The position numbers and the translations under genes were made by a program. From CAXBCP01 sp963974055 (GTDB taxonomy: Bacteria > Pseudomonadota > Alphaproteobacteria > MPNO01 > UBA830), in NCBI GenBank assembly GCA_963974055.1, contig CAXBCP010000025.1, positions 1 through 64,000 on the forward strand: DNA of 64,000 nt, read 5' to 3'. Shown here one piece after another: positions 52,701 through 62,461 of this stretch. The stretch's first letter is position 1; each line of letters opens with the position of its first letter. A model generated the notes under the pieces. It made no database searches, was not told the origin of the DNA, and saw nothing but the letters and a program-made list of their open reading frames with translations.

Positions 52701-54083
52701 ATGTCGCCGACCTTCCTGCTGATTGCCCTGATCGCACTGACCGTTTTCGGTTATTATTTCGGACGCTCGCGTGCAACCGCCCTGGTGTCGGGAAATACGC
52801 GGGCGCTTCATTCACGTCCGAATTATTACGGTGTGTATACAGCCATGTGGTGCGCCGTGCCGGCGGCCCTTATCGCGATCGTGTGGCTGGCCGTACAGCC
52901 CGGGATTACCGAAAGCCTCGTCATCTCGGCCCTGCCCGAAGCGTTGCAATCGCTGCCCGCGGACCGTCTGGGACTGCTGGTCAACGACATTCACAACCTC
53001 GCCGACGGCAATATCGTCAGCCGGAACGCCGATACAACGATGATCGCCGCGGCGGACCAACTGAACCGGTTCCGGGCGATCGGAAACAGCGCCCTGTTCG
53101 TGGTCGCACTTGTCGCGGCGGCCGCCGGAATTGCGTTCGCCCGCACGCGGCTATCCCCGAAACTCCGTGCCCGGAACCGGGTTGAAGCCGCGATCAAGAT
53201 TTTCCTGATGGCCTGTTCGCTGGTCGCCATCATCACGACGATCGGCATCGTGCTGTCCCTGGTATTCGAATCGGCCCGCTTCTTCGGCAAGATTTCGGTT
53301 ATCGAATTCCTGTTCGGAACGGAGTGGAGCCCGCAAACGGCCCTGCGCAAGGACCAGGTCGGGGCGACGGGCGCCTTCGGGTCCATCCCCCTGATGGCCG
53401 GCACCCTTCTGATTACGGCGATCGCCATGGTTATCGCGGTTCCCATCGGCCTGTTCTCGGCGATCTATCTGTCGGATTACGCCAGCCCGCGGGTACGCGG
53501 CTACGTGAAACCGCTGCTTGAAATTCTCGCCGGAATCCCCACCGTCGTATACGGCTTCTTCGCGGCCCTGACGGTAGCGCCGTATATCCGCGACCTCGGC
53601 GCAGCGCTCGACCTGGACGTCGCATCGGAGAGCGCGCTGGCGGCGGGCCTGGTGATGGGCATCATGATCGTGCCGTTTATTTCTTCGCTGTCGGACGACG
53701 TAATCAACGCCGTGCCCCAATCGCTTCGCGACGGCTCCTACGCGATGGGCGCAACGCAGTCGGAAACGATCAAGAAAGTCATCCTGCCGGCGGCACTGCC
53801 GGGCATTTTCGCGGCCTGCCTGCTGGCCATCAGCCGCGCCATCGGCGAGACGATGATTGTCGTGATGGCTGCCGGACTGGCCGCGAACCTGACGGCGAAT
53901 CCGTTCGAGGCCGTCACCACCGTCACCGTCCAGATCGTCACCCTGCTGGTCGGCGATCAGGAATTCGACAGCGCCAAGACGCTGGCCGCCTTCGCGCTGG
54001 GACTGCTGCTGTTCTGCGTGACCCTGACCATGAACATTGTCGCATTATACGTTGTGCGGAAATACAGAGAGCAATATGACTGA
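52701..54083 (+). CDS. pstC: Phosphate ABC transporter permease PstC
   Basis: 460 residues, longer than enteric PstC (about 320), because of an extra N-terminal segment of about 150 residues with two or three hydrophobic helices. The permease core has the EAA-type loop SLRDGSYAMGATQSETIKKVILPAALPGI. It forms the inner-membrane channel with PstA. No pstS precedes it, so the binding protein must be encoded elsewhere. pstA starts within its last codons. Confidence 0.94.
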   Translation: MSPTFLLIALIALTVFGYYFGRSRATALVSGNTRALHSRPNYYGVYTAMWCAVPAALIAIVWLAVQPGITESLVISALPEALQSLPADRLGLLVNDIHNLADGNIVSRNADTTMIAAADQLNRFRAIGNSALFVVALVAAAAGIAFARTRLSPKLRARNRVEAAIKIFLMACSLVAIITTIGIVLSLVFESARFFGKISVIEFLFGTEWSPQTALRKDQVGATGAFGSIPLMAGTLLITAIAMVIAVPIGLFSAIYLSDYASPRVRGYVKPLLEILAGIPTVVYGFFAALTVAPYIRDLGAALDLDVASESALAAGLVMGIMIVPFISSLSDDVINAVPQSLRDGSYAMGATQSETIKKVILPAALPGIFAACLLAISRAIGETMIVVMAAGLAANLTANPFEAVTTVTVQIVTLLVGDQEFDSAKTLAAFALGLLLFCVTLTMNIVALYVVRKYREQYD

Positions 54084-55395
54084 TATTTCGCGATCCCAGG
54101 CCGTTACCGGACAGAAAACGATGGTTACCGACGAAGACCGCGCCCGCAACGTCAGGAAGCGTTACGCATCCGAACGCCGGTTCAAGGGCTATGGCCTGCT
54201 GGCGATCGCGCTGGCCCTCGGCGCCCTGGCATGGCTGGTGATCAGTATCGTCTCGACGGGGTATACGGCATTCGTTCAGACCCGCGTTCAGCTGGAAATC
54301 CATTTCGACCCGCAGGTCATCGACCCGAGCGGAACACGGGACATCGCGGTCCTCAGAAAAGCCGATTACGCGGCCCTGTACCGCAATTCCATCCGCGGCC
54401 AGTTCACCGAGGTAACCGGCCGCCGCGACAAACGCGCATTGTCCCGGCTGGTCAGTTCGGGCGCAGATCTGGAACTGCGGGCAATGGTGCTGTCAAACCC
54501 CGAGATTATCGGGACCCGGGCCAAGGTCTGGCTCACCGCTTCGGACGAAGTCGATCAGTTCCACAAGGGCGCATTCTCCCGGAAATCGCCCGAGGCCGAG
54601 CGCCAGTTCAAGGACAAGCACATCGCCTGGTACGACAAACTGGTCGAAAACGGCCAGGTCGAGGCCCAGTTCAACGACACCCTGTTTACCGCGGGGACGT
54701 CGCGGGAGCCGGAGCTGGCGGGTATCTGGGGCGCCATCGTCGGTTCGTTCTGGACGATGATGGTCACGCTGCTGCTCAGCTTTCCGATCGGCGTATCGAC
54801 CGCCGTCTATCTGCAGGAATTCGCGCCGAAGAACCGGTGGACCGACATCATCGAAGTCAATATCAACAATCTCGCGGCGGTGCCGTCGATCGTATACGGC
54901 CTGCTCGGCCTGGCGGTGTTCCTGAACTTCTTCGGCCTGCCGCGCTCGGCGCCGCTGGTCGGCGGCATGGTGCTGGCGCTGATGACCCTGCCGACGATCA
55001 TTATCGCGACCCGCGCCGCGCTTAGCGCGGTTCCGCCGTCGATCCGCGAAGCTGCACTTGGCGTCGGCGCATCGAAACAGCAAATGGTTCTGCATCACGT
55101 TCTGCCCCTGGCGCTGCCGGGGATCATGACGGGTACGATTATCGGCATGGCGCAGGCGCTGGGCGAAACGGCACCCCTGCTGATGATCGGCATGGTCGCC
55201 TTTATCGTGGACATACCCGGCGGACCGATGAGCGCATCGACGGTTCTGCCGGTGCAGATATTCCTGTGGAGCGACCTGCCGGAGCGCGCCTTCGTCGAGC
55301 GGACCAGTGCGGCAATTCTGGTATTGCTGGGCTTCCTGGTCGTTATGAACTTTATCGCCGTGCTTCTGCGCAAGCGCTTTGAACGGCGCTGGTAG
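54076..55395 (+). CDS. pstA: Phosphate ABC transporter permease PstA
   Basis: 439 residues from an ATG that overlaps the pstC stop by 8 nt, with a purine-rich site upstream. An N-terminal domain of about 200 residues (DUF3333-like, one membrane helix plus a soluble part) precedes the permease core. The EAA-type loop reads SIREAALGVGASKQQMVLHHVLP. It pairs with PstC and PstB. The extended form is common in alphaproteobacteria. Confidence 0.94.
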   Translation: MTDISRSQAVTGQKTMVTDEDRARNVRKRYASERRFKGYGLLAIALALGALAWLVISIVSTGYTAFVQTRVQLEIHFDPQVIDPSGTRDIAVLRKADYAALYRNSIRGQFTEVTGRRDKRALSRLVSSGADLELRAMVLSNPEIIGTRAKVWLTASDEVDQFHKGAFSRKSPEAERQFKDKHIAWYDKLVENGQVEAQFNDTLFTAGTSREPELAGIWGAIVGSFWTMMVTLLLSFPIGVSTAVYLQEFAPKNRWTDIIEVNINNLAAVPSIVYGLLGLAVFLNFFGLPRSAPLVGGMVLALMTLPTIIIATRAALSAVPPSIREAALGVGASKQQMVLHHVLPLALPGIMTGTIIGMAQALGETAPLLMIGMVAFIVDIPGGPMSASTVLPVQIFLWSDLPERAFVERTSAAILVLLGFLVVMNFIAVLLRKRFERRW

Positions 55396-55412
55396 AAATT
55401 AAGGACAGTCAA

Positions 55413-56216
55413 ATGGATACCGTCGTTACCGAACCGAATGCCGCCGCGCTGGCGGAAACAAATGCCATGATCGTCGCGCGCGACGTGAACGTTTTCTATG
55501 GCGACAAACAGGCGCTGTTCGGCGTGAATCTGGACATCCCGGAAAATCAGGTCACGGCCCTGATCGGCCCGTCCGGCTGCGGCAAGTCGACTTTCCTGCG
55601 ATGCCTCAACCGCATGAATGACGTCATCGACGTGTGCCGCGTAGAAGGCACGATAAAAATCGAAGGCCAGGACGTATACGATCCGGCCCTCGACGTGGTC
55701 CAGTTGCGGGCGCGGGTCGGCATGGTGTTTCAGAAACCCAACCCGTTTCCCAAGTCGATCTACGACAATATCGCCTATGGGCCGCGTATCCACGGGATCG
55801 TGACGAGCAAGGCCGAACTGGACGAAATCGTCCATTCCAGCCTCGAAAAATCAGGCCTGCTGAAAGAAGTCGAAGACCGCCTGGACGAACCCGGTACCGG
55901 TCTGTCCGGCGGCCAGCAACAGCGTCTGTGCATCGCCCGCGCGATTGCGGTCAGCCCCGATGTCATCCTGATGGACGAACCGTGCTCGGCACTGGATCCG
56001 ATCGCCACCGCCCGCATCGAAGAGCTGATCGAGAACCTGCGGGAAAAGTACACGATCGTCATCGTCACCCATTCAATGCAGCAAGCCGCCCGCGTGTCTC
56101 AGCGGACAGCGTTTTTTCATCTCGGAAACCTTGTCGAAGTCGACGATACGGAACAAATGTTCACCAACCCGCGCGACGAACGTACGCAGGGATACATCAC
56201 CGGCCGATACGGCTGA
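55413..56216 (+). CDS. pstB: Phosphate ABC transporter ATP-binding protein PstB
   Basis: 267 residues. Walker A GPSGCGKSTFLRCLNRMND (family-specific), signature LSGGQQQRLCIARAIA, Walker B VILMDEPCSALDPIAT and the switch His in VTHSMQQAARVS. It drives phosphate import. AAGGA lies 8 nt before the ATG. It is 17 nt after pstA. Confidence 0.97.
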   Translation: MDTVVTEPNAAALAETNAMIVARDVNVFYGDKQALFGVNLDIPENQVTALIGPSGCGKSTFLRCLNRMNDVIDVCRVEGTIKIEGQDVYDPALDVVQLRARVGMVFQKPNPFPKSIYDNIAYGPRIHGIVTSKAELDEIVHSSLEKSGLLKEVEDRLDEPGTGLSGGQQQRLCIARAIAVSPDVILMDEPCSALDPIATARIEELIENLREKYTIVIVTHSMQQAARVSQRTAFFHLGNLVEVDDTEQMFTNPRDERTQGYITGRYG

Positions 56217-56238
56217 ACCGGCCTTATAAGGAATACCC

Positions 56239-56991
56239 ATGCCAGTTAAACCCCAGGCAGGCGACCATATCGTCAAATCCTACGACGAAGAGCTCGAACA
56301 CCTGAACAACGACATCATCAAGATGGGCGGGCTGACCGAAGCGCAGATTGCGCGGTCGATCGAATCGGTCGTCCGCCGCGACCCGGACCTTGCAACCCGG
56401 GTGATCGCGGACGACGAGCTTGTCGATGAACTGAATTACAAAATCGACATTCAGACCACCCGTCTGCTTGCCCTGCGTCAGCCCATGGCGCTGGACCTTC
56501 GTCATATCGTGGCCGCCCTGAAAATTTCGGCCGACCTGGAACGCATCGCCGATTATGCGGCGAATATCTCAAAGCGGGCGATTACCCTGTCGAGCGCCGC
56601 CCCCGTACCGCCGGTACATTCGATCCCGCGCATGAGCCGCATGGCCCAGCAGATGGTGAAGGATGTGCTCGACGCCTTTATCGCGCGCGATGTCGACAAG
56701 GCCATCGCGGTCTGGCATTCGGACGAAACCCTCGACAACATGTACACCAGCCTCTTCCGGGAAGCGCTGACCTACATGATCGAGGATCCGCGCAGTATTT
56801 CGATGTGTACGCACCTGCTTTTCATCGCGAAGAACATCGAACGCATCGGCGACCACGTGACCAATATTGCAGAGACGATATATTTCCTCGTTCACGGCGA
56901 CCGCATGCGCGAGGCCCGCCCTAAGGGCGGAGAAGTCGAACACCTGAGTCTGTCCTTTCCAAGCGTTAGAGAAGGAGACGCCAAAGAATGA
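56239..56991 (+). CDS. phoU: Phosphate signalling protein PhoU
   Basis: 250 residues with two PhoU three-helix bundles, each with an acidic metal-site motif (ISADLERIADYAANI and AKNIERIGDHVTNIAETI). It links Pst activity to PhoR inhibition. phoB begins inside its stop codon (ATGA), so the two proteins are co-translated. Confidence 0.96.
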   Translation: MPVKPQAGDHIVKSYDEELEHLNNDIIKMGGLTEAQIARSIESVVRRDPDLATRVIADDELVDELNYKIDIQTTRLLALRQPMALDLRHIVAALKISADLERIADYAANISKRAITLSSAAPVPPVHSIPRMSRMAQQMVKDVLDAFIARDVDKAIAVWHSDETLDNMYTSLFREALTYMIEDPRSISMCTHLLFIAKNIERIGDHVTNIAETIYFLVHGDRMREARPKGGEVEHLSLSFPSVREGDAKE

Positions 56992-57686
56992 CCCCGGTCA
57001 TCCTGATCGTCGAGGACGAAGCCGACCTCGTCGAATTGCTGAGATACAATCTCGAACGCGAAGGCTACGAGGTTGTCGCGACCCCGAGCGGCGAAGAAGC
57101 GCTGCTTATCGTCGACGAACGTGCCGTCGACCTGATGCTGCTCGACTGGATGCTGCCGCACATGTCGGGGATCGAGGTTTGCCGGCAGTTGCGGCGCAAA
57201 CCCGAAAGCCGGAACCTGCCCGTGATCATGCTGACCGCGCGCGGCGAACAGGCCGACCGGGTGCGCGGACTGGAAACCGGCGCAGACGACTACATCACCA
57301 AGCCGTTCGCGCCGGAAGAGCTGATCGCCCGCATCCATGCGGTAATGCGCCGCGCGCGGCCGGCGCTGTCGGAAGAGCGACTGAGCTACGGCGATATCGA
57401 AATGAACCTGACGGAACACAAGGTCGCGCGAAACGACCGTGCCGTCGTCCTGGGTCCGACCGAATTCCGCCTGTTGCGGCATTTCATGGAACATCCAGGC
57501 CGGGTCTTTTCACGCGACCAGCTGATCGATTCCGTCTGGGGTCACGGCATCTATATCGATTCCCGTACCGTGGACGTCCATATCCGACGCCTGCGCAAGG
57601 CGCTGAACGGCAAGGACGAACAGGACGTTATCCGCACGGTCCGGTCGGCCGGCTATGCTCTGGATGCGGCGGCGGCCATCGCCTGA
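56988..57686 (+). CDS. phoB: Phosphate regulon response regulator PhoB
   Basis: 232 residues. The receiver domain has VEDEAD, the phospho-acceptor Asp in LLDWMLPHMSG and the Lys in YITKPFAPEEL. The winged-helix OmpR-type effector domain follows (LGPTEFRLLRHFMEHP, then VDVHIRRLRKAL). It binds PHO boxes such as that at 52518-52550. It is the last gene of the operon and converges with pit. Confidence 0.97.
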   Translation: MTPVILIVEDEADLVELLRYNLEREGYEVVATPSGEEALLIVDERAVDLMLLDWMLPHMSGIEVCRQLRRKPESRNLPVIMLTARGEQADRVRGLETGADDYITKPFAPEELIARIHAVMRRARPALSEERLSYGDIEMNLTEHKVARNDRAVVLGPTEFRLLRHFMEHPGRVFSRDQLIDSVWGHGIYIDSRTVDVHIRRLRKALNGKDEQDVIRTVRSAGYALDAAAAIA

Positions 57687-57707
57687 ACGGGGTTTCCGAC
57701 CTTACCG

Positions 57708-58973
57708 TCAGGTGAACATGCCCTTGAGCATGAAGAAAAACGCCGCCGCCATGATACCGCCGGCGGGCAGGGTGACCACCCAGGAAGCAAAGATGCTGCC
57801 GATTACCCTGAGGTCGAGCGCCGCAATGCCGCGCGCCATACCGACCCCCATCACCGCGCCGACGGCAATGTGGGTTGTCGAAACCGGCATGGCTGTGCGC
57901 GATGCGACAACCACGGTCAACGCGGCGGCGACGGTTGCGCAAAACCCGCTTGTCGGGGTAAGCGCGGTGATCTTGCTGCCGATCGTCCGCATCACCCGGT
58001 AGCCGTAGGTTACGAGGCCGAGCACGATTCCACCGCCGCCCAGCGCCAATATCCAGGCCGGCATATCCAGTTTCTGCGTCACCTCGCCCCCGGACTGGAT
58101 CAGACCATAGACAGCCGCCAACGGCCCGACGCCGTTTGCAACATCGTTCGACCCATGGGCGAATGCCATCGCGCAGGCGGTAAACACGATCATCGGCGCA
58201 AAGACCCGCTCGACGCTGGCGAGATGGGCGGTCTGATCCATCGTCTCATGCACCGACACTTTCCTAATCGCCCGTTTGCCGATCGCCGCGGTCACAATCC
58301 CGATTACCGCCGCCAGGGCTGCGCTTTCATACCCGTCGAGATCGATGTTCAGGTGCTTCAGGCCCTTGAAAATCGTTACCAGCGAAATCACGAATCCGAC
58401 AAGAAACAGATAATACGGTGCACATCGGACTGCGCTTTCGAACGGCTTGTCTGACTGCAGGATCAGTTTCCGGATGCTCAGCATCAACAGGAACGCCACG
58501 CCGCCGCCGATGACCGGCGAGACAATCCAGCTTGCGACGATCTGGCCGATCTTTCCCCAGCTGACGGCGTCGATCCCGATCCCGGCGACAGCGAAACCGA
58601 CAATAGCCCCCACGATCGAATGGGTGGTCGATACCGGCCAGCCCCGAAACGATGCCAGCGCCAGCCAGCACGCCGCCGCCAGCAGAGCCGCCAGCATACC
58701 GAACACCAGCAATTCGGGCCTGTCCGCAATTGCCGAGGGATCGATAATTCCCTTACGGATGGTCTTGGTAACGTTGCCGCCGGCCAGCGCCGCGCCGGCG
58801 AATTCGAATACTGCCGCAATGATAATCGCGGTTCTTACCGTGATCGCGCCGGAACCGACCGACGTGCCCAATGCGTTCGCCACGTCGTTCGCCCCGATCC
58901 CCCACGTCATGAATACGCCGAAAACGATAGCGATCACGAGAAGCGTTGGACCGAACTGAGAAATTACGTCCAT
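57708..58973 (-). CDS. pit: Low-affinity inorganic phosphate transporter (Pit family)
   Basis: 421 residues with about ten membrane helices. The two family signatures are present: WGIGANDVANALGTSVGSGA near the N-terminus and AHGSNDVANGVGP in the second half, with GWPVSTTHSIVGA and MPVSTTHIAVGAVMG repeats. It takes up metal-phosphate with protons. It follows a DUF47 gene, the usual pairing. It converges on the phoB operon with a 21-nt gap. Confidence 0.95.
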   Translation of the reverse strand: MDVISQFGPTLLVIAIVFGVFMTWGIGANDVANALGTSVGSGAITVRTAIIIAAVFEFAGAALAGGNVTKTIRKGIIDPSAIADRPELLVFGMLAALLAAACWLALASFRGWPVSTTHSIVGAIVGFAVAGIGIDAVSWGKIGQIVASWIVSPVIGGGVAFLLMLSIRKLILQSDKPFESAVRCAPYYLFLVGFVISLVTIFKGLKHLNIDLDGYESAALAAVIGIVTAAIGKRAIRKVSVHETMDQTAHLASVERVFAPMIVFTACAMAFAHGSNDVANGVGPLAAVYGLIQSGGEVTQKLDMPAWILALGGGGIVLGLVTYGYRVMRTIGSKITALTPTSGFCATVAAALTVVVASRTAMPVSTTHIAVGAVMGVGMARGIAALDLRVIGSIFASWVVTLPAGGIMAAAFFFMLKGMFT

Positions 58974-59024
58974 TAATTCAACGAGGTACTGTTGTTACGT
59001 GAAACGGCGGAAAGCGGCGGGGCG

Positions 59025-59705
59025 TTATCGGGCGAGCAGCAGGCGGTGACGGTTCCCCGCGCGCTCTGCAAAATTGGCGAGATCGCCTACCCAGTGGATC
59101 ACCCGGTCCCACATCACCGTAAGAACGGGGCCAATCGCCTCTTCGTTCTGGAACAGAAGCCGCATCAGCCGGATCGCGTGGACGTCGGTTTCCGATTCGA
59201 TCTTGTTCAGTTCATCAATCATATACATGACCTTGTCGGCCTCGGCGCCGCGAAAACCCGTGCCGACCAGCTCGTCCATTTCTTCCATGATTTTTCCGAG
59301 ATGGTTGCACGCATCGATACACCGCGTCGTGAGATCCATTAACGGCTGATGCATTTCATCGGGCAGCGTCATGTGGCGGACAAACATCATGCCGGCGATA
59401 TCCTGGGCAGTGTCCGCGATCGAATCCTGCAGGTCCAGAATTTCGAGAAGATCGCGTCGGTCGACGGGCAGAAACAGGCTCTTCGGCAGATGTGCCCGAA
59501 GCTCGTTCTTGATGTCGTCGGCATCGCCTTCAAGCGCGTTGATCCGGCCGCGTATTAGCTCGACCTGCGGCAGATCATGGTTCAGTGCCGCCTGAAATAT
59601 TCCGGGCACCTCGTTCGCACAATCCAGCACGACACGAATATGTTGCTGAAGCGGCGTGAACGGGGATTGCCCGAACAGCTGCATGAGCGGGTTCTTAATT
59701 ACCAT
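59025..59705 (-). CDS. DUF47 / TIGR00153 PhoU-like protein
   Basis: 226 residues from MVIKNPLMQLFG, with GGAG 8 nt before the ATG. All-helical, PhoU-like, with repeated metal-site acids (ILDLQDSIADTAQDIA and MIDELNKIESETDVHAI). It is upstream of pit in the same direction, and such proteins are thought to regulate Pit activity. The 224-nt divergent gap to the glycosyltransferase gene contains a short palindrome (59765-59779) but no PHO box that I can see. Confidence 0.92.
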   Translation of the reverse strand: MVIKNPLMQLFGQSPFTPLQQHIRVVLDCANEVPGIFQAALNHDLPQVELIRGRINALEGDADDIKNELRAHLPKSLFLPVDRRDLLEILDLQDSIADTAQDIAGMMFVRHMTLPDEMHQPLMDLTTRCIDACNHLGKIMEEMDELVGTGFRGAEADKVMYMIDELNKIESETDVHAIRLMRLLFQNEEAIGPVLTVMWDRVIHWVGDLANFAERAGNRHRLLLAR

Positions 59706-59929
59706 GGGCAAATCTCCATCAGGGCCGCAGGGAACATCGACACCGATCTCTTCCCGGACATTCAACCCCGAATCGGGGTCGGGGGCAAACCGCGCCCCTG
59801 CAGGACCGGATCGGCCGGACGTCGGAAACAGCCAACGGCAGGCAGAACCGTCATATCGCGGCCGAACAACGTGATGTCTTGCATATTGGGGTCACACCGA
59901 TTCAGTTGCGGCGCTATTATGCCCGCCTC

Positions 59930-60958
59930 ATGACCCGCCAATCGCCGCCCCATCCCGTTTCCGCTCCCCAAACCGTTGCCGTGTATGTCGGCGGCGACCT
60001 GATCGGCGATGCGCTGATGAAACTGCCCTTCGTCCGGGCGCTCAAAGGCGCGTGGCCGGATACCCATGTCACCTGGCTGGCGGGGGTGCATAAAACCGCC
60101 TTTGCCCACGAACTGGCACCGCTGGTTACCGGGCTGATCGACGAGACCATCGAAGAAGCGGGGTTCGAAACCGTCCGGGGAAAGATACTTACACGCCCGC
60201 TGGCCGGCCGCCGTTTCGACCTAGTGATCGACACCCAGCGCGGAGTCGGCCGCAGCCTGCTGGTGCGGCGTATCCGGCACCGCGTTTTCGTATCGGGCGC
60301 CGCCGATTTCTGGCTGTCGGACCGCAAACCGGAAAAACCGTGGAAGCGCCCGCCGGCCATGGTCGGCCAGATGATGGAGCTGCTGGCGCTGGCCCATGGC
60401 GGCCCGCCGCCGCCGGGACCGCCTTTGCCGACCAGCCCGGAGGCCGATAGCAGGGCGGCGGCGCTACTACCCGAAGGACCCGTCTATGTCGGCTTTGCGC
60501 CGGGCGCGGGCGGGCAGCACAAGCGCTGGCCGCTGGACCGGTTTCTCAGCCTCGCCAGGGCACAGCAGCAGGCGGGACGCGTACCCGTCATCCTGCTCGG
60601 CCCGGGCGAAGCGGGTTTCGCCGGCGATATCCGCAGCGCCCTGCCGCAGGCCGTCATTCCGGAAGAAACCCCGGGGTCGGGATATCTGCAGTCGCCGATG
60701 CTGTCGATTGCGGTCGCACGGCGCCTGGCCGCCGCGGTGGCCAACGATGCCGGGGTCGGTCACATCCTTGCCGCCGGCGACACGCCGCTGGCGTCGCTGT
60801 TCGGCCCGACGCCGCCGGACAAGTTTGCGCCGGCAACGCCGGTACTGGAAATCGTCCGTGCCCAGGATTTCGGCAGCGCGGAGATGGATGCCATACCCGA
60901 AAGCGCCGTCGCGGCCGCGCTGGAAAAACTTCTCGGACGAACAGGCGCAACCGGCTAG
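59930..60958 (+). CDS. Family 9 glycosyltransferase (heptosyltransferase-like)
   Basis: 342 residues from MTRQSPPHP. The N-terminal GGDLIGDALMKLPFVRALKGAWP and the later VGFAPGAGGQHKRWPLDRF match the ADP-heptose:LPS heptosyltransferase fold, as does the NDAGVGHILAAGDTPLASLFGPTPP segment. It probably adds a sugar to the LPS core on the cytoplasmic side. The donor and acceptor are unknown. It converges with an AmpG-like gene, overlapping by 4 nt. Confidence 0.87.
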   Translation: MTRQSPPHPVSAPQTVAVYVGGDLIGDALMKLPFVRALKGAWPDTHVTWLAGVHKTAFAHELAPLVTGLIDETIEEAGFETVRGKILTRPLAGRRFDLVIDTQRGVGRSLLVRRIRHRVFVSGAADFWLSDRKPEKPWKRPPAMVGQMMELLALAHGGPPPPGPPLPTSPEADSRAAALLPEGPVYVGFAPGAGGQHKRWPLDRFLSLARAQQQAGRVPVILLGPGEAGFAGDIRSALPQAVIPEETPGSGYLQSPMLSIAVARRLAAAVANDAGVGHILAAGDTPLASLFGPTPPDKFAPATPVLEIVRAQDFGSAEMDAIPESAVAAALEKLLGRTGATG

Positions 60959-62262
60959 CCGCGGCGCTCGATTTCAGGCATCAGCCGGACCAGCAGCCAC
61001 AGCAGCGCGATCGCCGGGATCGACGTGGCGCCGACCGCGATAAAGAACAATGTCCAGTCGCCACCAAGCGCATCGACTGCCCAGCCGGAGACAGAGCCAA
61101 GCTGGATCCGCGCAAAATTACCGAGCGACGCCAGCAGGGCGTATTGCGTCGCCGTGAATGCGACATTGCACAGCCCGGACAGATAGGCGACGAAAGCGGT
61201 GGTCGCCATGCCCCCGGTCAGGTTGTCGAAAAACACCACGGTGGCCAGCAGGCCGAAATCCTTGCCGCTGGCCGCCAGCAGTGCGAAGGCAATATTGGTC
61301 GCCATCATCAGGAACGCGCCGAGGAACATGGCGCGCATCACCCCGACCCGGATACAGACCCAGCCGCCGACTCCAACCCCCAGCAGTGTCGCCGCAAGGC
61401 CGACCGACTTGGTGTAGTTGGCGATTTCAATCTTGGTGAAACCCATATCGACATAGAATACGCCGGCCATGCGGCCGAGCATGGCGTCGCCGAACTTGTA
61501 AAAAACAATGACGGCGAGAACGAGAACGGCCATCCAGCCCAGCCGGCTGAAAAAATCGGCGAGCGGCGCAACGGCGGCCCTGCGCAGCCAGTCGGACATA
61601 CCTTTGGCAGGCGCCGTCAGTTCGGGCGGATGATCGGGCTCACGGGCGAACAGCGTGGCGACCGCAATGATGCCAATTACACCGGCCGCCGCCGCATACG
61701 CAGCCGACCAGCCACCGGCGGCGGCGACATACAGCGCACCCGCGCCCGTCAGGAATGCCCCCGTATGCCAGCCGTAAATCGCAATCGCAGCACCGGCGCC
61801 ATACTCGTCCGGCTCCAGGATTTCCACGCGATAGGCGTCGATCGCCACGTCCTGCGTCGCCGAGAGCAGAGATACCAGCAACGCACAAAGGGCCAGCGCC
61901 GCTGCCGCCTTGTTCGGGTCCCGCGTTCCCATTGCGATCACCACCGGCACCAGCGCGATCTGACAGGCAAAAATCCACGACCGGCGCTGACCAAGCCATT
62001 TGCAGAAAACGGGCAGACGGGACCGGTCGACCAGCGGCGCCCACAGGAAATTGATCGCATAGGGGGTCGCCACCGCACCGATCAGGCCGATGGACGTGCG
62101 CGATATGCCTTCCTCGCGCAGCCAGATCGACAGAGTCGCGAAAACCAGCGACGACGGCAAGCCGCTCGCCATGCCGAACAAAAATATGGACCGGAAGCGC
62201 GGATCGCGGAGCCGCGCCGTCCAGGATCTTTTCGGGCGCGCGACTTTTGTGGAATTCGCCAT
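60955..62262 (-). CDS. AmpG-like muropeptide permease (MFS)
   Basis: 435 residues from MANSTKVARP; the frame extends 25 codons upstream without conservation. About 12 hydrophobic helices, with FLFGMASGLPSSLVFATLSIWLREEG and FLWAPLVDRSRLP typical of AmpG. It would import anhydro-muropeptides for peptidoglycan recycling. No beta-lactamase or AmpR is nearby. No clear ribosome site precedes the chosen ATG. Confidence 0.88.
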   Translation of the reverse strand: MANSTKVARPKRSWTARLRDPRFRSIFLFGMASGLPSSLVFATLSIWLREEGISRTSIGLIGAVATPYAINFLWAPLVDRSRLPVFCKWLGQRRSWIFACQIALVPVVIAMGTRDPNKAAAALALCALLVSLLSATQDVAIDAYRVEILEPDEYGAGAAIAIYGWHTGAFLTGAGALYVAAAGGWSAAYAAAAGVIGIIAVATLFAREPDHPPELTAPAKGMSDWLRRAAVAPLADFFSRLGWMAVLVLAVIVFYKFGDAMLGRMAGVFYVDMGFTKIEIANYTKSVGLAATLLGVGVGGWVCIRVGVMRAMFLGAFLMMATNIAFALLAASGKDFGLLATVVFFDNLTGGMATTAFVAYLSGLCNVAFTATQYALLASLGNFARIQLGSVSGWAVDALGGDWTLFFIAVGATSIPAIALLWLLVRLMPEIERRG

Positions 62263-62344
62263 GGGGGATTCTAGACGGCAGACCCGGGCTTTGGCTAGGA
62301 CCGCCAGGATGGCCGAGTTCGCGTCGATACGGGACAACTATATT

Positions 62345-62372
62345 TTGCAGGCATCAATTCCCGTGTGATAGC
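62345..62372 (+). promoter_or_regulatory. Predicted promoter of the first dctP gene
   Basis: TTGCAG (62345-62350), a 16-nt spacer and GATAGC (62367-62372). The same architecture, including the run GTGATAGCCTTTC, recurs upstream of the second dctP. Confidence 0.6.
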
Positions 62373-62461
62373 CTTTCCTAGTCAAATCTGCGAACGTTTC
62401 AAAACAAACGGGCGTGAGTGCATGCCCGTCAACTGAAAAACAACGATACGGGAGAAACTCA

